DNA of 64,000 bases from Streptomyces sp. NRRL S-87 (GTDB lineage Bacteria; Actinomycetota; Actinomycetes; Streptomycetales; Streptomycetaceae). The DNA is taken from NCBI RefSeq assembly GCF_000719335.1, contig NZ_JOGB01000029.1, positions 62,001 to 126,000 of the forward strand, given 5' to 3'. The translations under genes were made by a program, and so were the position numbers. Of this stretch, positions 7,656 to 14,084 are shown one piece after another. Within the stretch, counting starts at the first letter, position 1. Each line of letters begins with the position of its first letter. The notes under the pieces were generated by a model. That model searched no databases, was not told the origin of the DNA, and saw only the letters and a list, made by a program, of their open reading frames with translations.

Positions 7656-8255
7656 ATGAGCACTCGGTACACCACGAAGGCCCGTCGGGGGGCGGCAGCT
7701 ATTGCCATGGCGGCTGCATTGGCTCTCGCAGTGTCCGGTTGCGGTGATGATGGCGGTGGTGGCGAGCCAAACGATTCCAAAGCGTCGTCAAAAGCGCCAC
7801 GCCAGACCACCAGGCAGGCAGATGAGCCGACCGAGAGTGCGCAGCCAGAGGAGAGCGCGAAGCTTGCAGAGGTGAGAGGTTCGGGCGGCGCCGTGCTCAT
7901 CGTGAGCGAAGCCAAGCGGGATGCGGGTGGCTTCGTCACGGTGAGCGGGACGATCACAAACAATGGCGGCGAGGCTGTTAACACGGTCCACTGGGCAGGG
8001 ACCGAAACAGACGTCCTTGCCAAGAACCCGAACTCGGTGGCAGGGGCTACGCTGATCGACAAGGTGGGGAAGAAGCGTTATTACACGCTTCGAGACACCG
8101 ATGGACGCTGCCTCTGCACGACCGGTCTGGGCGTCTTGGTGCCGGGCAAGACCAGCAATTTCTTCGTCCAGTTCCCCGCACCCCCCGAAGGCACCCAAGA
8201 AGTCGACTTCACCCTCCCCACCTTCGCCACGGCGACCATCAAGATCTCCGGGTGA
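7656..8255 (+). CDS. secreted lipoprotein of the pilus locus, function unknown
   Basis: A 199-residue lipoprotein. The signal peptide (AAAIAMAAALALAVSGC) has a clear lipobox LAVSGC at residues 25-29, followed by an acidic, Ser/Thr-rich tether to about residue 70. A beta-rich domain of about 120 residues follows (VLIVSEAKRDAGGFVTVSGT ... GKTSNFFVQFPAPPEGTQEV), resembling the Ig-like DUF4352 group of exposed lipoproteins. The ATG follows AAGGAAG. It lies four bases before the OmpA-like gene and is probably co-expressed. It may anchor or guide the pilus at the membrane surface, but no direct evidence for that is visible. Its third codon positions are unusually rich in A and T. Confidence 0.75.
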   Translation: MSTRYTTKARRGAAAIAMAAALALAVSGCGDDGGGGEPNDSKASSKAPRQTTRQADEPTESAQPEESAKLAEVRGSGGAVLIVSEAKRDAGGFVTVSGTITNNGGEAVNTVHWAGTETDVLAKNPNSVAGATLIDKVGKKRYYTLRDTDGRCLCTTGLGVLVPGKTSNFFVQFPAPPEGTQEVDFTLPTFATATIKISG

Positions 8256-8259
8256 CGCC

Positions 8260-8904
8260 ATGACCGAGACCACCAAGCGCCCGACGCTGGCGGCCGTGAC
8301 GGCCGTGGCGGCGGTGCTCGTGTTCGCAGGGGCCGGGGTCGGGGCCGGCACCGCGTACGCCGACGACAATCCGAGCGTCCCGCCCGGGACCGAGCCGTCC
8401 GCCACCGCGCCGGTGCCGATCGACTCGAACTCGCCCGGGCTGAAGCTCCCGCAGGGGGCCACGCTCGCGCCGCCCAAGGTGCTGGACATCGCGCAGGTCG
8501 TCGAGGACCTCGGCGGTGAGGAGCGGCGGCAGGACACCAACGAGTCCGTCATGTTCGCCCTCCAGGCCGAGGTGCTCTTCGGCAAGGACAGCGCCGTGCT
8601 CAACGCCCAGGCCAACGCCCGCATCCGGGCCATCGCCGACGAGATCAACCGCCAGCACGCCACCAAGGTCCGCGTCTTCGGCTTCACCGACAACCTCGGC
8701 AGCTACGAGCACGGCAAGACGCTCTCCAAGCAGCGCGCCGACGCCGTCCAGCGCGAGCTCGCCAAGACCGTCGACCCCGGAATCACCTTCGACATCCGCG
8801 GCTACAGCGAGGACTACCCCATCGCCGACAACGCCACGGAGGAGGGCCGGCGCAAGAACCGCCGCGTCGAGATCACCTTCCCGCGCGGGGAGAGTGGCCA
8901 GTAG
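8260..8904 (+). CDS. OmpA-family peptidoglycan-binding protein
   Basis: A 214-residue secreted protein with a signal peptide (residues 1-36, cleavage near AYA-DD), a Pro-rich linker and a C-terminal OmpA domain (about 98-211). The domain shows the typical elements VLFGKDSAVLNAQA, VRVFGFTDNLGSYEHGKTLS and RRKNRRVEITF, including the Asp and Arg that contact diaminopimelate. ATG 8260 begins within five bases of the lipoprotein stop. In a monoderm host such a domain would bind peptidoglycan outside the membrane and could brace the pilus base. It is the last gene of the locus; a hairpin terminator follows. Confidence 0.88.
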   Translation: MTETTKRPTLAAVTAVAAVLVFAGAGVGAGTAYADDNPSVPPGTEPSATAPVPIDSNSPGLKLPQGATLAPPKVLDIAQVVEDLGGEERRQDTNESVMFALQAEVLFGKDSAVLNAQANARIRAIADEINRQHATKVRVFGFTDNLGSYEHGKTLSKQRADAVQRELAKTVDPGITFDIRGYSEDYPIADNATEEGRRKNRRVEITFPRGESGQ

Positions 8905-8934
8905 CCCGGCAGACCCCCCACACGCCCCCGTGAC

Positions 8935-8967
8935 GCGGCCCCGCCACCACCCTTCCGGCGGGGCCGC
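8935..8967. terminator. hairpin terminator between convergent units
   Basis: An 11-base perfect inverted repeat (GCGGCCCCGCC / GGCGGGGCCGC, 8935-8945 and 8957-8967) with an 11-base loop lies between the OmpA-like gene and the oppositely directed dehydrogenase gene. It can serve both strands. There is no T-run, which is common in Streptomyces. Confidence 0.7.
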
Positions 8968-8988
8968 TTCCGTGCCCGGAGGGCCGGC

Positions 8989-9774
8989 TCAGCCGGCGAC
9001 CCGCTCCGCCAGGAACGCCTCCCACGTCCGCCGCCCCCGCTCGCTGCCGTTCACCGTGGCCAGGTTGTCGCCCGCCCGGTACGCCTTGCCCGCCCTGCCC
9101 GGCATCCGGACCCCGAGCTGGGGCCGCCGCTTCCGGCCGCTCGCCGCCGCGTACCCGGCCACCAGTTCCCCGAGCCCGTACACCCGCGGCCCCGCGAGGT
9201 CGGCGACCCGGCCGGCGGGCTCGCCGAGGGCCAGTTCCACCAGCCGCTGCGCGACCTCGCGCGCGTCCACCGGCTCCAGCCGTACCCCGCCGGGCACCGG
9301 TACCACCGGCAGCTTCGCCATCTTCTCCGCGACGGTCAGCACCAGGTCGTGGAACTGCGCCGCGCGCAGCACGGTCCACGGGATCGCGGCCCCGGTGACG
9401 ATCCGCTCCGCCTCGCGCTGCGTACGGAACCACGCCAGCGGCACCGCGTCCGTCCCGATCACCGAGATGTACACCAGGTGCCGCACCCCGGCCCGCTCCG
9501 CGGCGGAGACCAGGTTCCGGGCCACCCGGTCGTCGTCCTTCACGCCGCCCGCCAGGTGCAGTACGGTCTCCACCCCCGCGAGCGCCGCGTCGAGTCCCTC
9601 GCCGGTGAGCAGGTCCACGGCCACGTACTCCACCCCGTCGGCGTCCGGGCGGGCCCGGCGCGACAGCACGCGCACGTTCCGCCCGGCCGCCCGCAGCAGG
9701 GGCAGCACGTGCGCCCCGAGCGTCCCGGTCCCGCCGGTGACGAGGATCGGTGCGGTGGTCCTCGTGTTCTCCAT
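8989..9774 (-). CDS. NmrA/SDR-type NAD(P)-binding protein
   Basis: A 261-residue atypical short-chain dehydrogenase of the NmrA-like group. The N-terminal Rossmann motif is ILVTGGTGTLGAHVLPLL, followed by VRVLSRR, where a basic pocket favours NADP(H). The substrate region includes VRHLVYISVIGTD and a C-terminal lobe (DLAGPRVYGLGELVAGYA). The start ATG 9774 is preceded by AAGGGGA and removes a spurious basic extension. Members often act as redox sensors or as NAD(P)H:quinone-type reductases. The neighbouring TetR gene is transcribed in the same direction 145 bases upstream, so joint control is possible. Confidence 0.85.
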   Translation of the reverse strand: MENTRTTAPILVTGGTGTLGAHVLPLLRAAGRNVRVLSRRARPDADGVEYVAVDLLTGEGLDAALAGVETVLHLAGGVKDDDRVARNLVSAAERAGVRHLVYISVIGTDAVPLAWFRTQREAERIVTGAAIPWTVLRAAQFHDLVLTVAEKMAKLPVVPVPGGVRLEPVDAREVAQRLVELALGEPAGRVADLAGPRVYGLGELVAGYAAASGRKRRPQLGVRMPGRAGKAYRAGDNLATVNGSERGRRTWEAFLAERVAG

Positions 9775-9918
9775 GGCCGTCCCCTTCGCGTGTTCCGCAG
9801 GTGCGTGCCGCCTGCGTCTCCTTGCGTCCTGCTTCCCTGACGGAGCGGGGGCGGGAGATGTGACAGGGCGGTGCGCCGGGGCCGTCACCCGGTCGTGCGG
9901 GTCGCCGCGACGGGGCCC

Positions 9919-10539
9919 TCATCCGGTCGTGCCGGCCCCCGTCCGCGGCGCGAGGATCGCCGCCGCCAGGCCGCGGGCGGTGGTGGCCGGGGCGGTCGGC
10001 GGGGCGTCCCCGGTGGCCAGTGCGGCCCGTACCGTCGCTCCTTCGACGAGCAGCACCAGTTGGTCGGCCAGCTCGGGCGGGCCCCCGGCGGCCTCCGCGA
10101 GCCGGGCCAGGAGGGCGTGCAGCCGGGCCTTGTGGGCGCGTACGACGACGGCGACCGGCTCCGAGGCCTCGCCCAGCTCGCCGAAGGCGTTGAGGAAGGC
10201 GCACCCGCGGAAGCCCGGCTCGGCGAACCAGCCGCCCAGCCAGTCGAAGACCCCCAGGACCCGCTCCCGCGGCTCGGGCAGGGCCGTGACGTATGCGGTG
10301 AGGTCGTCGATCCAGCGCCGGTCGCGCCGTTCCAGGTACGCCGCCACGAGCGCTTCCTTGGACGGGAAGACCCGGTAGAGCCGCTTGAGCGGGACCCCGG
10401 ACCGCTCCCGCACCCGGTCCATGCCGACGGCCTGGATGCCGTGGGCGTAGAAGAGCTCCTCCGCGGCGTCGAGCAGGAGCGCCCGGGCCTGCGCGTCCGG
10501 GTCCGGGTCCGGGTTCGGTGTGCTGGGGGTGTGTGCCAT
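9919..10539 (-). CDS. TetR-family transcriptional repressor
   Basis: A 206-residue regulator. The N-terminal helix-turn-helix is classic: [20 protein letters not shown], then [20 protein letters not shown] and [13 protein letters not shown]. The C-terminal domain resembles the TetR_C group that binds small hydrophobic ligands ([13 protein letters not shown] ... [14 protein letters not shown]). A pair of palindromes sits 22-73 bases upstream of its start codon, between it and the divergent NTF2-like gene, which strongly suggests that it represses itself and that gene. The ligand is unknown. Confidence 0.92.
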   Translation of the reverse strand: MAHTPSTPNPDPDPDAQARALLLDAAEELFYAHGIQAVGMDRVRERSGVPLKRLYRVFPSKEALVAAYLERRDRRWIDDLTAYVTALPEPRERVLGVFDWLGGWFAEPGFRGCAFLNAFGELGEASEPVAVVVRAHKARLHALLARLAEAAGGPPELADQLVLLVEGATVRAALATGDAPPTAPATTARGLAAAILAPRTGAGTTG

Positions 10540-10560
10540 GGGGGCATTCTCCCTTGCGTC

Positions 10561-10612
10561 GAGAACGAGCGTTCTCTAGGGTGCGGGGAGTCGGTGGAGA
10601 ACGCTCGTTCTC
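10561..10612. promoter_or_regulatory. twin palindromic operator for the TetR regulator
   Basis: Two 16-base palindromes, GAGAACGAGCGTTCTC (10561-10576) and GAGAACGCTCGTTCTC (10597-10612), are exact reverse complements of one another. Each has perfect 7-base arms, GAGAACG and CGTTCTC. Their centres are 36 bases apart, in the divergent promoter region. Size and symmetry fit TetR dimer sites. Confidence 0.85.
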
Positions 10613-10653
10613 CCCCTTGTCCGTGCCGCACCCGTCGCCTTCAGGAGCCCTTC

Positions 10654-11082
10654 ATGAGCCAGGCCCGTCCGGCCCCGATCCTGCCCCCGTTCACCGAGGC
10701 CACCGCCCGCGCGAAGGTCCAGGCCGCCGAGGACGCCTGGAACACCCGCGACCCCGAGCGCGTCGCGCTCGCGTACTCGGAGGACTCCGTCTGGCGCAAC
10801 CGCGACCGCTTCCTCACCGGCCGGGCCGAGATCCGCGACTTCCTGCGAGAGAAGTGGAACCGGGAGCTGGACTACCGGCTCCGCAAGGAGCTCTGGTCGT
10901 ACACCGGCAACCGCATCTCGGTGCGCTTCGAGTACGAATGGCACGACACGGCCGGCCAGTGGTACCGCAGCCACGGCAACGAGCAGTGGGAGTTCGCCCG
11001 CGACGGCCTCATGAGCCGCCGCGAGGCCAGCATCAACGACGTCCCCATCGAGGAGTCCGAGCGCCGCCTCCGCCAGCTGTAG
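10654..11082 (+). CDS. NTF2-like protein, DUF1348 family
   Basis: A 142-residue cytoplasmic protein of the nuclear-transport-factor-2 fold. The family signature is strong: [20 protein letters not shown], then [20 protein letters not shown], with repeated Trp and Arg residues through [23 protein letters not shown] 10654 has an AGGAG site. It is divergent from the TetR gene and its promoter region contains both TetR operators, so it is the likely target of that repressor. DUF1348 proteins are small alpha+beta barrels; no enzymatic activity is assigned here. The gene ends a few bases before a convergent membrane protein gene. Confidence 0.9.
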   Translation: MSQARPAPILPPFTEATARAKVQAAEDAWNTRDPERVALAYSEDSVWRNRDRFLTGRAEIRDFLREKWNRELDYRLRKELWSYTGNRISVRFEYEWHDTAGQWYRSHGNEQWEFARDGLMSRREASINDVPIEESERRLRQL

Positions 11083-11088
11083 CTAGAG

Positions 11089-11913
11089 CTAGACGGCGGC
11101 TCGGGTGCGGACGCCCTGCGCGTCGCAGGGCAGCGGCCGGCCCGGATGGTCGTGGGTGAAGTCCTCGCCGATGTCGGCGGCCGTGTCGGCCATCGCCTCG
11201 CTGGTGATCGCGATCTGCCCGGAGAACGGCCGGTCGATGTCCTCGATCAGCAGCAGCGAGCCCGTGAAGAGCCCGGCCAGCACCACGAGGAGCACGAGGT
11301 GCGAGGGCCCGCGCTGCCGCGGCAGCCCGAACGCGAACGCCCCGACCGTCGCCGCCAGCGACAGCACCATGAACCAGTAGACAACGGACGGGATCGCCGG
11401 CATCGCCTCCGACAGCCGCGTCTGGCGCGCCACCGAGCGGTCGTCGTCGGTCTCGACGAGCAGCTGGAAGGTGTTGGCGTCCTTGCGCGCGAGGTCCTTG
11501 AAGTGCCGGCGGAAGTCCGTGGACCACACCGACGCCTCGGGGGCCTTCCGGCCCTCGTCGACCATCGCCGGCCACTCGTACGTCATGATGGCCCGCGCGT
11601 AGCAGACCGCGGCCCCCTGCAGCCGCTCGCGCTGCGGCTCGGGGGCGTAGTCGGCCACCTCGTACAACTGGTCCAGGCGGTGCGCCTCGGCCCCGACGGC
11701 CGAGCCGGCGGCTCCGTACGACTCGGCCGCCACGACGATCACGAACGCCACCAGCAGCACCGCCAGTGTCTCCAGCGGGCTGATCAGGTCGCTGACCGAG
11801 GCCTCTTCGTCGTCCGATCCGTCAGCCGCGTGGCGTCGGCGGCGGAGCTGGTTGGCGCACAGGCCGACCGCGAGCGCGGCGGCCATGATGACGACGGTGA
11901 TCGCGGTGAGCAT
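11089..11913 (-). CDS. DUF4239 (bestrophin-like) membrane protein
   Basis: A 274-residue protein with four likely membrane helices: residues 2-20, 50-68, about 185-205 and 215-235. The central soluble part carries the DUF4239 pattern, with VAAESYGAAGSAVGAEAHRL and LYEVADYAPEPQRERLQGAA, followed by YEWPAM. This arrangement (two helices, cytoplasmic alpha domain, two helices) is described as bestrophin-like, but ion-channel activity has not been shown for the bacterial family as far as I know. It stands alone, convergent with the NTF2-like gene and separated from the DUF397 gene by about 130 bases. Confidence 0.85.
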   Translation of the reverse strand: MLTAITVVIMAAALAVGLCANQLRRRRHAADGSDDEEASVSDLISPLETLAVLLVAFVIVVAAESYGAAGSAVGAEAHRLDQLYEVADYAPEPQRERLQGAAVCYARAIMTYEWPAMVDEGRKAPEASVWSTDFRRHFKDLARKDANTFQLLVETDDDRSVARQTRLSEAMPAIPSVVYWFMVLSLAATVGAFAFGLPRQRGPSHLVLLVVLAGLFTGSLLLIEDIDRPFSGQIAITSEAMADTAADIGEDFTHDHPGRPLPCDAQGVRTRAAV

Positions 11914-12046
11914 GAGTGCGGCGGCCCCGGGTCGGTGGTCGGTCGTTCCCTGTCGCGGCCCGACCCCACCACGTCCGTGATCTCCCGGGAACCCCCGTTA
12001 CGCCCAACGGCCCAACGGCCCCACACCCGTCCGCCGTGCCCCCCGC

Positions 12047-12238
12047 CTACAGCAGGTGGTCGGCCTTGCCGGCCTTGATGTCCCGGATCATCTGGCGCAG
12101 GGCCTCCGCGGAGTCGGTGAGGTGGTTCTGCTCGGCGCCGGCTATCGCGACGTAGCCGTTCCCGTCGGCGTCCGTGCCCAGCCGGAAGCAGCTCGCGCCC
12201 TCCCCGCAGAATGCGTCTTCCCAGATGATGTCAGCCAT
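12047..12238 (-). CDS. DUF397 small protein
   Basis: A 63-residue protein whose central part (ASCFRLGTDADGNGYVAIAG, then SAEALRQMIRDIKAGKADHL) matches the DUF397 pattern found only in actinomycetes. ATG 12238 follows a GAGGAG site, 10 bases after the stop of the XRE regulator, so the two are one operon. DUF397 proteins are standard partners of WhiJ-like regulators and act on developmental decisions in Streptomyces. This copy is slightly divergent at the N-terminus (WEDAFCGEGASC). Confidence 0.9.
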   Translation of the reverse strand: MADIIWEDAFCGEGASCFRLGTDADGNGYVAIAGAEQNHLTDSAEALRQMIRDIKAGKADHLL

Positions 12239-12248
12239 GGTCGTCTCC

Positions 12249-13100
12249 TCAGAGGTGCCGGGCCAGGTCGCGGATGAAATCGCGTGACCGTTCGGGGGAC
12301 AGCGACAGCTTCTCCAACACGTCGAGATGGGCGCGGTATTTCGCGAGCTGGTTCTCGCCGTGCAGGAACTCCGGCCCGTGGTTGCTGTCCAGCTGGACGG
12401 TGTCGAGCTGCGGCACCCGGGACTCCACGTAGTTCACCGTGTGCCCGGCGCCGGGGAAGCCGCCGGCCGTGAACGGCAGCACGCGGAGCTCGACGTTGTC
12501 CCGGTCGGTCATGTGCAGCAGGTACTCCAGTTGTGCCCGCACCACTTCCGGGCCGCCGAACCGCATCCGCAGCGCGGCCTCGTGCACGACTCCGGTGTAC
12601 TGCGGAGCTCCGACGCCTTCGAGGACCTGCTGCCGCTCCAGCCGGTGGGCCAGGCGCATGGCCACCTCGTGCTCGGGCAGGGCCGGCAGGACGCACCGGA
12701 ACACGGCGAGCGCGTGGTCGCTGGTCTGGAGCAGGCCGGGGATGTGGACGGTGTGCGAGTGCCGTACGCGCACCGCATGGGCCTCCAGCTCCGCGATGTC
12801 GAGCACGGCCGCCGACAGCAGCCCCCGGTACCGCTCCCACCAGCCCCGTTGTTTGGGCGCGGCCATCCTGACCAACTCGTCGACATAGGCCGCGTCCGCG
12901 CAGTCGCAGTGGCACATGAGCGTTCGGAGCCGCTCCTCGCTGATGGCGCGGGTGCCCGACTCGATGGCGGAGATCTTGCCGCGGTCCACGCCGAGCAGCC
13001 CCGCGGCCGACTCGGCGGAGACGCCCGCGGCCACCCTTGCCTTGCGCAGCTCAGCACCGAGCCGCCTCTGACGTTCCGTCGGCGAAGTCCTCTGGGCCAT
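12249..13100 (-). CDS. XRE-family regulator with DUF5753 domain (WhiJ-like)
   Basis: A 283-residue DNA-binding protein. Residues 10-70 form a Cro/C1-type helix-turn-helix (LGAELRKARVAAGVSAESAA, then GLLGVDRGKISAIESGTRAI). The rest is the DUF5753 domain (YRGLLSAAVLDIAELEAHAV ... HIPGLLQTSDHALAVFRCVL), with the usual RFGGPEVVRAQLEYLL and SNHGPEFL segments. Start ATG 13100 fits the family N-terminus. It forms an operon with the DUF397 gene and is divergent from an ATPase-fold gene. That trio is the classic WhiJ/AbaA-like arrangement. Confidence 0.93.
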   Translation of the reverse strand: MAQRTSPTERQRRLGAELRKARVAAGVSAESAAGLLGVDRGKISAIESGTRAISEERLRTLMCHCDCADAAYVDELVRMAAPKQRGWWERYRGLLSAAVLDIAELEAHAVRVRHSHTVHIPGLLQTSDHALAVFRCVLPALPEHEVAMRLAHRLERQQVLEGVGAPQYTGVVHEAALRMRFGGPEVVRAQLEYLLHMTDRDNVELRVLPFTAGGFPGAGHTVNYVESRVPQLDTVQLDSNHGPEFLHGENQLAKYRAHLDVLEKLSLSPERSRDFIRDLARHL

Positions 13101-13370
13101 GCACGCAGTCTGCCCGGTACGTCAACCCCGGAGCGATGAGTTGGCTCATGTCCACACAGTGAGTGGCATAAAGACCACCTGACGGTCTACATTCGGTAAT
13201 GCACCGCTCACGCACGGGAGTTGAAGTGCATCGGGAGGGGTATGCCCATGACCCCGCCGACAAGCCACAACCACCCCACCCGCCCCGCGTAGCCATTCGT
13301 GCGCATCGAACCTCGCCGCTCACCCTCCGGCACGTCTGCCGTATACGCCTCGTATTCAAGGGAGTTCGCG

Positions 13371-13892
13371 ATGCTCAGCCCCTTCCTGCCCGCCGCCCGC
13401 CGTGCCGGCTGCCCGGTCTCGCCGCCCGCGCCGGTGCGGTTCGCGCCCCCGCCGCCCGAACTGCTCTCCTGCTCGCTCACCATGCCCGGCGAGCCCTGCA
13501 GCGGGCGCATCGCCCGCAACACCGTGCGGGCCGCGCTGTACGCGCACGCGCTCGAACCGCTCGTGCCGGCCGCCGTGCAGTGCACCGGCGAACTGGTCGC
13601 CGCCGCCTGCCACCTCAACCCGGGGGAGGACCTCTATCTGTCCGTCCGGTACCGGGACGAGGCGCTGCGGCTCATCGTGTACGACTCCCACGCCCCGCAC
13701 ACCCACCCGCGCATCGCGGCGGCCTGCGACGCCCGGCGCCGATCCGCCCTGCGGCTGCTGTCCATCGTCGTCCGGGAGTGCGGTGGGGACTGGGGTTTCG
13801 GGGAGTCCCGGGAGCCGGGCGGCGGGACGCGCTCGTGGGCGGTGCTGCCGGGTGTCGGCGCCGGTGCGTACGGAAACGGCCAACCGGATTGA
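13371..13892 (+). CDS. anti-sigma-like ATPase-fold protein (AbaA OrfA-like)
   Basis: A 173-residue protein resembling the single-domain GHKL/HATPase_c proteins of Streptomyces. It has a Pro-rich N-terminus, LEPLVPAAVQCTGELVAAAC in the N-box position, a VRYRDEALRLIVYDSH strand in the Asp-box position, and a C-terminal WGFGE segment. The normal N-box would read ELVTNAVRH; here it is ELVAAACHL, so the Asn that holds Mg-ATP is missing and the protein may not bind ATP. ATG 13371 has GGGAG upstream and starts the expected N-terminus. Its place opposite the XRE-DUF397 operon matches the WhiJ-like loci. Confidence 0.8.
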   Translation: MLSPFLPAARRAGCPVSPPAPVRFAPPPPELLSCSLTMPGEPCSGRIARNTVRAALYAHALEPLVPAAVQCTGELVAAACHLNPGEDLYLSVRYRDEALRLIVYDSHAPHTHPRIAAACDARRRSALRLLSIVVRECGGDWGFGESREPGGGTRSWAVLPGVGAGAYGNGQPD

Positions 13893-14084
13893 ACCTCCGC
13901 GTGAGATGTGGTTCTTGTTACTCCGACAGCTTCACGGGGCACGTGGCCCCAGGGGGGCGGGCCGTTCGGCGGTGCCGCCCGAGGGCCTTGGTCCTGAGGG
14001 TGTCCGAGTTGTCACAGAACGATCAAATACCGGCGCAACCTCCCGCTTGGAGATGACGTCATGGCAAGCGGGAGGAGCCGACCG

